A stretch of 64,000 nt of DNA, from positions 8,742,001 through 8,806,000 of the forward strand of contig CAUJLY010000001.1 in NCBI GenBank assembly GCA_963281155.1, read 5' to 3'. Positions 37,273-49,800 of the stretch are shown one piece after another (position 1 is the first letter of the stretch; the number at the start of each line of letters is the position of its first letter). The stretch is from Rhabditophanes sp. KR3021. Lineage: Eukaryota > Nematoda > Chromadorea > Rhabditida > Alloionematidae. A program made the position numbers and the translations under genes. A model generated the notes under the pieces. That model worked only from the letters and a program-made list of their open reading frames with translations, ran no database searches and was not told the origin of the DNA.

Positions 37273-38253
37273 ATGGCAGATAAATCAAGAAAAAGAAAGA
37301 CTAAAGCAGATGATGCTGAAACGATGACATAGTTTTGAGTGAACCGTTGAGCCGAGTGAGCATTGGGAAGTCAAAAAACTGATTACGACTGAAATGGGTA
37401 TTCCTCATGGTAGAAGTGTAGATTTTGTTGAAAAGGGTATGTTCTAAAGTTCTATTAGCTTATTAATTATAGAGTATGGTGAAATTGGAAATAAAGGGGA
37501 GATGAATTAATGGAAGTCGTAGGTTAAAAGAATTATTAAATTATATATTAATAATAAATTTAGAAGAAGCACCAGTAGCGATGAAGATGAACGTGGTGAG
37601 GAACAACCTCTGCCAGAAGTCACTTATATGTTCAGACATTTTGGCTGCCAAATAAAACAAATCAGCAAATAGAAGCGGTGATAAGCCTTTAATAATTGGA
37701 AGATAACACTAGAAAAAAGAATAATTTATTTGATGTTCTTTTTACTAGACTTCAAATGACACCGCAAACTACATTTGATGATAGAAAGACACTGTAGGAA
37801 GACTTTACAATTTCCTTACTTCGGTCCAAAGAAGAGTAGCGGGACCATTATCATCATCCTTATTGGGAAGGTGAGTGTAATTGAAGGTTACAGAAGGAGA
37901 TATTTTACGACCTCAGCCACGGGCCAACTTCTAAATAAACTTGGTTATACGTTTCTCGTCAATCAAGAATTTTTAGTAAAGTTTCCTCAACTTTTTGGAT
38001 CAGTAATTCTTACTATAAACATAAAGTTTTCAATGGTTGTCTTGTATAAGTTTTATGTTACAGAAGAACTTGGTGGCAATATCAATGCTATCCTGACCAC
38101 AATTCCAGAGATAAGAACACCAACTCTGCCAATCCTTTCCTTCAAATTGTCCACCAAATGTTGTTTGAAAAAAATGACGAAGCCCTTAAACTAACCTCCC
38201 AACATTTCTTGAATGCTAACAAACGCGTAGATTTAAGAAAAGCCGATGATTAA
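37273..38253 (+). pseudogene. Decayed multi-exon gene of unknown family
   Basis: Coding-like segments survive in changing frames. A basic start reads MADKSRKRKTKADDAE; then come WEVKKLITTEMGIPHGR, a good 36-nt intron (37437-37472), the acidic SSDEDERGEE, and a C-terminal piece containing RDHYHHPYWEG, WWQYQCYPDHNSRDKN and FLNANKRVDLRKADD before a stop at 38251. In between are several in-frame stops (TAG after MTAETMT-like text, TAA near 37508, two TAGs near 37796-37843). Introns are kept, so this is not a processed copy. The basic start suggests a nuclear protein. I do not recognise the family. A live gene with unusual splicing is less likely. Confidence 0.45.
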
Positions 38254-38327
38254 TTTGTAGACTACTATATTTATATGCCATTAATTACTACATATTTGTT
38301 AAATCTTTTATATTTATGCGCTATACA

Positions 38328-41300
38328 TTATACTTCTAAGGAGGATTCCAGTATGATTGGTTGGGTGGTTGATGGCGTTGGTCCTGGTAATCTTGGTCCC
38401 CCACCTCGGTGCAATACAGTTCCTGAACCTGTCTTTTGACCAACTTTTGGCGGTGGATTGAATAAGTTGTGGGAGACGGGAAGACTGGCGCGACGGATAA
38501 AAATTTCGGAATTGTGTTTGATCATTTGGTGAGATTTTGCAATTTTTGTTAGGGACAGGTTTAGAGCCATTTCGTCTGAATTGGAACTGAATCGTCTGTT
38601 TACGTATTGCCCACCAGCCATTTTGTTTCGATATTCTTGAGTTATGATTGGGAAATTGGAACTTTGCCTTCTAAATTCGTTAATTGGCTTTGACCCTCTG
38701 TGATTAGCTTTTGAAGGTAAAAGGGGAGTCATCAACTCAGGTGATGCAATCCTCGAATTCTTACCATTAAAAGACTCGCTTTCTTCTCCTATCTCCGTCG
38801 GTCCAAACAGACTTAACAAAGACAAAAAGAAAAGAGTACTAATTAGACACGATATCACTGAAACAGCTACCATAAACACCCCGATCTGATGGAATGATAA
38901 GGTGGTGGCTGCGGACATTGAGAGTCCAGTCACCGCTGTCGTGACAGCAGACACAAAGATGGGATAGACAACATCCTTGAAAGCTTTCATGATATTTTGG
39001 TTCCTTATTAATTGGGGAGTTGAATGGATGATGGAGGGACGTCGTTCTGAGTGACATATCGGGGGAATTCCATTGTTTTTGGTTGCATTCGTAAAGGCTA
39101 TAGCGTAATGTAAGACGAAGTCAAATGACAAACCGACTGTTAACAATATTATCGTTGACTCTACCACATTCAATTGCCAATTTAGGAAAGGCATGATTGA
39201 AAGAGTTGTTACGAGGATGTCGAAGATTGCCAAAACTGCTAATATCGTCACCCCAATGTTCTTTACACTTAACCACAAAATTGCAAATGCGCATAGTAAG
39301 CCTAGAATGGTGGAGGATAACGTTTCATATAATAAAGAAGAATGGATGTCGTAGAATCTAAATTGTTCCAAGTCAATTATGGGGCTTTTTAAAAAGTCAT
39401 TTGGGGCAGTTTCCAAATTCTTTTCAATTGCCTTTGAGATCTCTTTGTAAGTTGCTTTCATGGTTAGATAGTCCAATGAAAAATGGAATTTAGTAAAAAA
39501 AGAACATTGGTGAATTCGATAAGCATGTGTGTGATTCGATGTAGACGACTTCAAAAAAATAGGTCTCCCAATAGGAATCCAAAAATTGTCTGCCATTTTA
39601 TTTGAAAGAGATGTCTTTTTCTGAGCAAACATTTGATTGATACAAAGTTGAGTCGTTGCTTTGGTATAGGGTTGTTTAGTTGACTTGCAACAAGGATTAA
39701 CTGTATCCGAACATGGCTGTTTCATGTAAGTGTTCATGAAGTGGTCTAGAAATGTGGGTGTAATGTCTGATGCCATATGAGCAGCAGTAAAGTTCGATAC
39801 AAATTCGTTTTTGGCTAAATCTTCGCAATAATTTTTTATCCACCTCATATTATCGTATTCTGTTAAGTTGATGGCTTTAGTTGATATCAGAGAAACATTA
39901 GCCTTGAAGTCAGGTGCTAAGATTGGTGCATCATTAGCAATCTTCAATCCAAACAAAACTTTCACCAAAATAGGATCACTGACTGGTTTTAGGGAGTGAA
40001 AATAGCTTCGGTACTTCAAATCATACTGTTCAATTAAGTTATCTTCTCTGAAATATTGAAAGTAATTTCCAGTTGGCAGGTGAAGGCCAGGTTTGTAGGT
40101 TAAGGTAAACAAAGACATGAAGAAGAAACAACTGAAGAAGATACATGTAACACATGGTATTTTTGTTGTTAAATATTCAATTATATGCTCAATTTTTTTG
40201 ATTATCCATTTCCAAGCCTTGCCAATCTTTTCCTTAATCGAGGACTTTGAACAGCATTCAAATGCTAGTGGTGGAATGCAATTTGAATAATTATTCTGAT
40301 AAATGTAAATGGCCGGTAAAAGGGAAACAACAATAAGGAAGTTGATTGTTAAACACAAACTTGAATAAATGGCAAAAGATTTGACTGCCGTAATATGACT
40401 TATGAAGTTACAAAAAACAGCAACGACAGTCGTTAGTGTCGTCACAATCATACTTAAGCACGATTTATGTAGAGCTTTCAAAATGATAGACGTCATTGGT
40501 AAATCTTGGGGTCTTCTTTTTAATTCTTCAAAATTTTCTCTCAGTATAAATGCATCATCAGCTCCAACTCCCAGCAATAAGACACCAGCCAACAAATTGA
40601 TAAAGGGAAAGAATTTAATTTGGAAAATTGTACGATAAATAAAGTACGAAAAGTTGAGCGACATAAAAATGATTAAAATCACCGCGCAAGAGTATATAAG
40701 ACTTCGTGAGCTGATTAAAAGCACTAGTAATACCAGGAATGCGCCAAGGATTCCATAAGGAACATCTGTCACTAGTACGTGCAAAAACAACTTTTCTTTT
40801 ACACCCAACTCGAAGCATAGCAAATTTGGTCCAAGTTCTTTTTCAAATATCTCAATTTCCTCCATTCCAATGATTGTATTTAGTTTAGGAACATTCAAAA
40901 AGACAATTGAAATATCTCCATGCTCAGGACTCTTGGGCAACACATTTTCTTTGAAATTCCTTACGTAACTACAGTCATTCTTGAAGCAGTCAATAATCTT
41001 CGTCTCATATTGTTTCCATTCTTTATGATTCAAAAAACAAATATCCGTCATCTGGCCTTTTCCACTATTAGCTATTAATTGGTAGTACTTTAAGATTGAA
41101 ACAATCTCACAACAACTGGCCTCGATACATTCTAAAAGAGAATAAACTTAATGACCAATTAAAGTGAATAATTTTTTATTCTAATTTGTCCTAATTTAAT
41201 AAAGACGATTCACTCGGTTTGGTAAAATACTTCCAACCAAGCTACTTGCACAAAGTAAAGCCAAACTCACTTTTAGTGATTATTCTGAGGTCATGAAGAA

Positions 41301-41950
41301 GAGAGTGAAGTTTGCAAAAAAATTGAACTGACTCGAAAGATCCTAATCTCTGATTATCGACGATTAACTTGCCACCTTTGGTTATGACGCTTTTGGTAAG
41401 GCATTCGGGTGATGATTGATGTCGAAATAAGCGAGGAGATCTCTTGTCCTTGACATTTGATTCCCAATTAGTAGTTTGTTTGTCGTCAGGGAAATTTGTT
41501 GTCCAGTACACAAGTTCACTTTCAGTAATGTTTGGGTTTAGGAAAAAGTTTTTCCTTCTCTTGATGGCTCCTTCTAATTGGCGGACTGTTACTGAATTAC
41601 GGGAGATGGCTGTGTTTTGAGTGGCAAAACCCTAAAATAATGCACAACACCATTTAGTTGTGTTTAAAAATATGTCTTCCAACAAATATGTTTTTTATTA
41701 TTGTCAAGGTTAAGAGAAAAGATAAGATTAAATATTCAGGAACATATTTTTGAAAACAAAAAAACAAGAACTGACTTACTTTAATGGGATTTGTGAAGTC
41801 TGGTAAATCAGTGTAGTATAAATTGAAGGGTGTCACCAAGACATTTAGGAGAATATAGAAAGCGATTATTAATTGAGGATAGTCTACAATTAAGTGAATC
41901 ATTTTTTTCTTTAATCCAGAAGAAGAATCAGATGCCAGTGGAGTGAGCAT
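38328..41950 (-). CDS. Dispatched/CHE-14-like RND-family 12-TM protein with sterol-sensing domain
   Basis: Exons 41780-41950, 41271-41631 and 38328-41131 (introns of 148 and 139 nt) give 1,111 aa. The start is the ATG at 41950. TM1 lies at residues about 17-45, followed by DLPDFTNPIKGF, which corresponds to the DFSDPLLGFEPRGT region of Dispatched. A first extracellular domain, a sterol-sensing five-helix block, a second ectodomain with CNPCC-type cysteines, and a second six-helix block follow. Both RND proton-relay motifs are present: GVGADDAF (about 365-372) and TVGLSFDF (about 842-849). Dispatched exports lipid-modified Hedgehog in flies and vertebrates; the nematode relative CHE-14 acts in apical secretion. 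The cytoplasmic tail of about 200 aa is basic and Pro-rich. A generic patched-related (PTR) protein is the alternative, but the N-terminal motif favours Dispatched. Confidence 0.85.
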
Positions 41951-43536
41951 GGTCTCAGATTTATAGTTATGTGAATAAAATGAAAAATAACAAAAAAGAA
42001 TGTGTTGTTAACCTTTTTTGAAAGGAGTTTACTTCATAAATATCGTGTAATTCTTCAGTGATTCTGTATTTGCTTATATAGAGCTAAAAAGTATCTTTTT
42101 AATTACATTCAAATAAAATCACTCCAAAATATATTATAGTATACTAATTCGGAACCAAACTTGCAAATTCGGAACCAACTAATGATTAACGAACTTTAGC
42201 CATAAACTATTGTGTAATTACATTTAAGGAAAAAGCAAATGATACTTTGACCACCACCCCAAAAATTGTGCATAAATGTAGTATGTATATGTATTTTGAA
42301 AAAAGAAAGGGATGGGGGTTAGGCTATTTTTTATTTAATAAACAAATGACGCTGGCGAGTTATTGAAACGAATTCCCTGGCTAATAAATATATATATGTG
42401 ACATGCTAATGAAGATTGTTGAATGTTAAAAAGCACAAAAATGAAATATCAAAAAAAGGGATTTGATGAGTTGTTATCACTTTTGGTGGTGAAAACATTT
42501 TTTAAAATATAAAAAACTTTTTGTCGTTGAAATTTATATGTAAGCGAATGGGTGTGTTTGGTTGGAGAAGACGTAAATATTCGTTGAAATAAATAATATA
42601 TTAAGACACTTGTCTTAAACAAAACTTAATGTAATTATTAGCATTTACTTGGCAGGAGTCATTTGAAATAATAAATGGTTGTGGTGTGTGGAATTTTTTC
42701 GTTACCTTTAAAGGAGAAGTTAAGTATTTGTGCACGCGTTTAATAGACTAAACGTTTTCTTTCTCTCGCACGTCAAAAAAGATATGGAAATTTCATTTTA
42801 GTTACAAAAGTATCAAATAAAATAACAAAGTCTTCACGCCACATTTATGAGATGCGTTAATGAAAGGTTTGAAATTAAAAGGAACTTTCTTATACCAAAG
42901 ATATAATATTATGATATGTTGATAAGGAATGTGATATTTTTCTAATTGAAATCTTGCAGGGCAAAGATATATGAATTTTATTATTATTATTATGTGTGAA
43001 AGTGAGTGTATATTTCGAATAAATTTAACATATGTATGCACAGATTATAACAAGCTTTTTTTTATTAAAAGGACATATATTAACAGTTTCTCAATTTTAA
43101 AACACACACATACATAATAACAAGCCTTAATCATAACAATAAGCCTATTTTTTACAGCTAAAGTGCCAATAATTAAATAATGTAAATAGTATTTTGGATT
43201 GACGGATGACAACAACAAATTCTTGATTAGCGGTCATTAATCTTTGAATGTGAGTCTTTTTGGATTTTATTGAAAATTGGAATTTATTTATACTCTATTG
43301 ACACCCACCAAAAAGTAGCGATATCAAATACAATATAGTTTATTAGTTCAATTTTCGGAAAATGGTGTAAACAAGCGTACAAAAGTGTTGCCAATAAAAG
43401 CATCTTTATAGCACCAATTATAATATTATAATAAAGCGTCAATAACATCCTAACAAAATCTAGACTACATCATCATTTATTGTCTCAATTCAAGTCATAA
43501 CTCTTATTCCTCTCTTCTATCCCATTAACTGCTCAA
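41951..43536. other. Divergent intergenic region
   Basis: A 1.6-kb AT-rich spacer separates two divergent genes, so it should hold both promoters. TATATAAG on the minus strand at 42074-42081 could be a core element for the Dispatched-like gene. I found no RNA gene. Short open frames here (for example 42802-43041, minus) lack any supporting feature. Confidence 0.4.
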
Positions 43537-45156
43537 ATGGATATAATTTATCAAAACTTAATGGCAAATTTCGATGAGGAAATATTATTAAGTGAAGTTG
43601 TTAGTAAATATGTTGTCAAATCAAGTGAAAGTTCTTTCGAACATCAGTATTTAGACAAATTTGCTTTTCCGACTCATTTGTATGATACTAACACGGAGTT
43701 CAACCTTGGGATTGGTAATGAATTGGAGAATGAACAGAATGAAAATGATTTTTTGTTTGCTTTTTGGTTAGTTTTAGTACAGGATAAAGGTTTAGCCTGA
43801 CAACAATACATTTTACTTTTTTCTTTGGGAATAAGGAAGATTTAAATAGTCAATAAGGGAAAACTATTTTTTTGTTTATTATCTATACTATTATCCTTGT
43901 GTATTATTTGTGTTTATTAAACATATTTATTACTTTACATATCTAAAATGCATATTTGTTTCAATTGCTGATATGCCCATCTTTTTTAAAATTTATTAAT
44001 AACTCCGCCAAATGATAAATGTTCCATTTAATAATTCTAATTGACTACATTACAGGGAAGGATCATATCGCGACAAAGAATGCAGCGATTATTTCCACAT
44101 CTCCTACAAAACATTTATCAAATCCGTCCAAAGCGTAATAATCCTTCTTCAAGAAAATGGAATTTCAAAAGGAGACTTAATTCCCTTCTTCTCCCCATCA
44201 ACTATTCAAGTTCCCATAATCCTATGTGCTTCAATGTCACTAGGAGCTATTTATGCGCCATTTGTATGTTTTTGTAATTAAGTCTTAGATGATTGATAAT
44301 TAAGCCTGTGATGATTTAATTAATATTTATCTCAAGCAAACGGAAAGACAAATCTAATTATATTTCTCCTTTACAGAACCCAGAATCTTACAAGGATGAA
44401 GAAGATTTGGCAGTTGGGTTGAAAGTTCTCAAAACTCCTCCTAAACTAGTCATCACAATAGATGGATATTACAACGGAACAACATTTAATAACACTAAAG
44501 CTTTCCTTGATAAGGCGCTGCAACTTGCTTTCAATCGTGATTTAAAATGCTTTGTCATCAGACACGCCGCCCCTCACCCCGGAATTCCTAAGCCTCGCAA
44601 AACTACTCCAGGAAGACGACCAAATTACGATATTATTTTGCCATGGAACAATTCAAAAGACTTCAAATGGAATTTAGCTATTTCCCAAATTAGTTCTAAC
44701 CATAATAATTATCAAACCAAATTTGGTAATACATTATTAAGTGGTAATGACAACATTCTATTCTCCAACTCCACATACATTAATGTCCTACAATTTGTTA
44801 TAATTGCTGGTTTGTATAAAAAAGTAGGCAAATATGAAATAACAAAAGATGGCATCAATCCACCACACCTTATGCTAACTTCCTGCCACCAACCTCACTT
44901 CCTTTCCCAAATATATTCTCTTGTTTGGGGGAAGGTGCCGTTTCTGGTTACAGAGTTATTAATTTCTGAGCAGACTTTAGGAAAAAGGTTCAATTATCTT
45001 TTCTCCGATTACAACGTTGAATCTATTACCATACCATTAAACATGACTATGACTTTAGGTCCGTTTATTGGCAAGGCTTCGGTCATTGTTGTGGATGATG
45101 AAGTGAGGACTCAGAAAATAACAGGTCATCTATTGACACAACCCATCACTTCTTAA
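43537..45156 (+). CDS. Truncated acetyl-CoA-synthetase-like protein lacking the P-loop (probable pseudoenzyme)
   Basis: Exons 43537-43766, 44056-44263 and 44377-45156 (introns of 289 and 113 nt) give 405 aa; true acetyl-CoA synthetases have about 650. Similarity is clear in the N-terminal half. FN-x-x-x-G-x-x-LE is followed by WEGSYRD (the Trp is split by intron 1), a YKTFIKSV helix, ENGISKGD, then IILCASMSLGAIYAPF and KLVITIDGYYNG matching the VVTADGxxRGGK region. After that the family needs the ATP-binding loop TSGTTGKPKG. Here the aligned stretch is FSNSTYINV (about residues 119-127), with Gly and Lys missing. The C-terminal AMP-binding core and the catalytic Lys domain are absent: the frame stops at 45156 with no continuation seen downstream. 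Splice sites and frame are clean, so it looks expressed rather than decayed. Confidence 0.75.
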
Positions 45157-46823
45157 TTCATTGTGACATCTTTTTTATAAGGCACTCAGTACCACCAAAC
45201 AACAATACCCTCCACCACGAACTTCTATTTTTAGTCCCATTTTAATATATAGACTTAACTTCACCAAAATTAATTATGCATATCCACAGTTTCGCCTTAT
45301 TTACAACACAAATAAAGCAAATAGTCTCTTCTAGAATAAATAACCATCTCGCTAATTACACATTCATCCATCCTAGTACTACAATATTTTTTGAATCAAC
45401 TAAATATTCACTCATTTTTTTCTAAATATATTTGAATGAAGTGTTGGGGGAGTTTTTGGTATGGTTTGGTAATAGGATTGTTCATGAGATTTCAAACAAA
45501 AACATCCTCATATTTTTTATTTAATAGTAGATTTTATAATTGTTCATGTAATCCAAATAAACAGGCTTCAATTTAGTTAACTAAATTAAACTTTTAGTAA
45601 TTACCACATTTCAAAATTTATCCTTTCTATTATTAAATTAGGTTTATCTTTCCTTTCCCGTGTTTGTAAAGTATATCATTTTTGTAAAAACATTTTACTA
45701 ATGATAATAAAAATAAAAATTACGTAACTTGGTATTAAATATAAGAGTATAGATATGTATTTTTGTGTCTCATAAATAACATCTGTATAAAGGCATGCAA
45801 GCTTTTTGAACTTCATCTTATTTTCATTCTCGAGTACTATTATCAAAGGAACAAGGTGTTAATTGGGAAAAATATATTTTGGAGCAGAACTTTTATTTAT
45901 GTATAACTGTGTCTTTTGGACACATAATAATTTTAATAAGTCTTTTTGAGAATCACATCATAATAACAGGATTATATTTAAATTATTGCGGAATTATATT
46001 TGATGTTTATTATTTAGTTTGGAGAGAAAAAACTTTTTTATTCACTTCCAAGTATAGTCAACGTCTATTTTTACTTTAATAAGATTGAATTAATAAAAAT
46101 TTGATTGCATTTAAACATTTTTTGGTTGGTATCATTAACAATTACGGACCCTACTAAACTTCACCATTCTCTTTTTTATTTTATTTATTTATTGTGGTAC
46201 TCACTTATATTCATCACACACACGCGCTCTTCTCGTTATTTTGATTTTTTAATTCAATTTTAGTTTACGTGTGCTTCTTTTATAAATGGCATGTTTATTT
46301 AAATAATTTTAAAGTTCATGTTTTTGTGATGTCTTATTTTTTCAATTAATGTACTTTTATTATTCCACTTTAATTTACACACCATCTTAGCTTTTATTTC
46401 AGCTCATTAATTATTAAAAACAACTTTTATGACCTTTATCCCGCAAAGACTTACTTTTTTAATTTAAAGTTTATATTTGATTCAATTATAATTAAATTTA
46501 CTCTTATCTCAATTCTTATATTTGGTTATTTTAGTTGGCAATTAGTTGGAAAACATCAAACAAATCTTCCCACCAAACAATATTCCTTCCCTCAATCTAA
46601 TCTTTTTTACATAAAAACAATACATATAAAGACATCTTTATTCCCTAACTTGAATTGTACTTTACCAATAAAAGAAACAGACTTCAGGCCACAGGGCCTC
46701 AAAAAGTGATAAATAGCAACTGAATATAAATAGCAAACAAATTCTCAAAAACAATATATTTATACTTTTTAGAAGGAAGGAACAATAAAATATACATATA
46801 TTAATTTCCTTCAAACCACAATA
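45157..46823. other. Intergenic region, no gene seen
   Basis: AT-rich spacer between two plus-strand genes. I searched downstream of the acetyl-CoA-synthetase-like stop for missing C-terminal family motifs and saw none. A 66-codon hydrophobic frame at 45879-46079 has no support. Confidence 0.5.
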
Positions 46824-49800
46824 ATGTATAAACTATTAGGTTGTTGTTATGGAAGTTCGAGAATGACGGGTCTTTCCAATCCTTTAAACTTATTATTTTG
46901 GTTTGTTGGTGGTAAAGAAGCAAAATCAGAAGGTTGGAAACAATATGGCACTCAAGACAATAATTATCCATCACCTTCCTTTTATAATGTAAGTCGATCA
47001 AAGTCCAAGGGAGATTTTAGTGTAGAAAAGATGGAAGAAGCTGACGAGGACACTTTCATTCCTTATAAGGTATGGAAATTAGAAAGAGATCCTAAGTGTA
47101 TTATTACAGTTGAGGAAATTGTGTCGGATCCTTATAATGAGGCTAGTCGTGAGTTTAGACGCATTTCAATTATCAATGGCAATAGTGAGGAAGATGATGG
47201 GGATTTGTTATTTGAAAATAATCACCCCACAAATAGTTCTCATTATAATCATCAAGTTTGTGGTAACGGAAATTCAAAAAAGGTAAATAAATAAGAAAAC
47301 TGTCTTGTTAGTAAATAGAAGTGGTTTGTAGTGTGGTGTAATGTATAGTTTAAATAATATCTGAATATATAAAAAATTCCTTCTAAAGTATCCTTTCCTA
47401 TAAATTTTAATAATCCTTCATTTGGTTGGCAGTACAAATTGAGTATTATTCGTATATATTTAACTCACACCACTCAAAAACTATATCATATCAATATCAG
47501 CAGGCAGGTCTGCTCTCTTTTTTATTTATTATCTAAATTACAGATATTCTTCTGTTATTTTGGTAGTGTAGATATTGGATACAGATTTTTGAGTTTGGAC
47601 TTAGTTTAACTTTCACTATCACATCTTCCATTTCATTTCCTTTTTTGATGTAGAAGATAATTATTATATAGCAGATATTTATAGTAGGAGCTTTGACGGA
47701 AAGACTCTTTTAATTCTATTTTATCATCCCTAATTTTGACTTTAATTCAACAATAAACAGAATATAAAGTACATATCTCTCTTCATTTTTAATTAAGAAG
47801 ACACAAACAAATAAGGATAGAACAAATTTCAAAAGTCCTTCTAATTCACTTTCACGTCAAATGAAAGACAACACAAAAAACAATACTAATATCACTTGTT
47901 GTAAGAGTTTGTTGTTATTGTAAGAATTAGCTGATATGCACATAAATTAAATTGATTCACTACAGTTGTTGCTTCATTCCATTAGTGATTTAATATATGG
48001 TAATAAAGGTTTTTTGACAAAGCAATTGTTGTGAAAGACTTGCCATTTTAGGTAAACAGCTAATCACATTATATCTATCTTATTTTGAATGGCATCTAAC
48101 GTTTGGTGGGCTAACCATTCCTCTGCTCTTCTACATTTCGCCTTCATTTTTTATATTATGTGACATTTCATTGATGGTTTGTCCTCTTATTTGCTCCTTT
48201 GAAATAAAAAACTTTTTTGTTTTGACACAAAAATAATAATCACATATACAAAAATGTTTAAGATTATGGTGTGGTGACTTGGCAATGAAGTTTATCACGA
48301 CTTCTCTTTTTTAGTTTTTAATTTTGGGAATATATTTAAAGTTGCCAAAATAATGTATCCACTCATCTAGTCTTTTTTCGAACAAATTTAGCTTTAAGAA
48401 GGCAACTTAGATGAGATTTATATCAGGTTACATGCTTGTTTTGGCCTCAATTCCTCATAAATTAACCATCATTTGACGTAATATATTCTAAAAAAAGAAT
48501 CTTCAACCAAAATTCTTGTGGACAAAGTGTATTTGTATTTTTGTCTTCCTTCTTGTACACCATATTTTAAATTTATTTATTTAAAATTCACAACCCCATT
48601 TGACAGGAGAATGTATATGTATTTTTGTATTATTTAATATTCTATCAATCAAAACATGTTTTATAATTGACAAAAAAAATATTTTTACAGCATAAAAGTA
48701 TAGAGGAAATGACTATTTTTGGGAAACCTACTGCAAACATTCAACAAGACAAAATGAGGACACTTCAAAATAATTTGAGTTTTGATCTATCAGATTTCAA
48801 GAATTCGCTTGCTAATGAGTCAAGACTGAGAGTCATCAGTGTTTATGATGACACTAATCACCAGGTATGTTTTAAAGTTCTCTTTTGGCATTTGGAAATG
48901 AAGTGGTGTTTGAGGGCAAACATCAGCCGTCCAGAACACTACACTGTACTTTTTATTAATATCAATTACTCTTTTACCTTTTAGGTGAGAATAACTGTGT
49001 TGCAAGGCATTCATATGCCATTCGAAAAATCACAGGTACGTCCTTACATTTAAAGTGCTTCCATCAAAGTTTATGGACTTTTATCAACCATAATTATGTT
49101 CTTTAAAAAAGTTATGGCAAAATTGTTTTCCAGTAGGACATTAAACTTACATAATAATATCTTAGGATTTATGTGTTTGTTGTGGTAAAAATTTAAATGC
49201 TACTATCAAGTGTAATTTTTTGATGTTAAAACCTTTTTTATCTTTAATCCCTTGGACAGTTTTGATATAGTAAATATATTTTCTGATATAAATAAAGGCC
49301 CTATAATTTGTTTGTGATGACGGTATTATTTTTAATCAGGTATTTACTTCACGCAATCCTTACTCCTAATACCAAACAAAGGCTCTTTGCCTATTCAAAG
49401 TTTATGGCATTTAAAAGGCATGATTATGCCAAAATACAAATGAAATCATGTAGTAGCATATCCACTTAATTCCAATTTAGCTTACTAAATATTGAATTTT
49501 ATCATTTAAAATAGACATAATAGCAGGCAACATTGCATTATTTAGTAGTAGGCTATTTATTTTAAGTATATATTAAGACGATGAAATAGTAGTTTGTTAT
49601 TTATACCAAAAAACATTAAGGCACCGGGAAAAGCAACAAAAAGGCAGGTACAACCACTTGACAACGTTTCAAAACCCCAATAACTTGATGTGTTGAAAGG
49701 TGGTCGTAGTGTTACCTTGCCAAACTTAATAACCTATAAATTTAGAAACTTATATATAAAAATATCCTTATTTAAAAGTGTATCAAAAAATGTAGATGAT

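Noticed and set aside
42802..43041. 79-codon minus-strand frame with hydrophobic start
   Set aside because: It lies in a divergent promoter region, has AT-rich composition, and shows no family match or splice signals.
45879..46079. 66-codon hydrophobic plus-strand frame
   Set aside because: Hydrophobic codons arise easily from T-rich spacer. There is no start context or homology.
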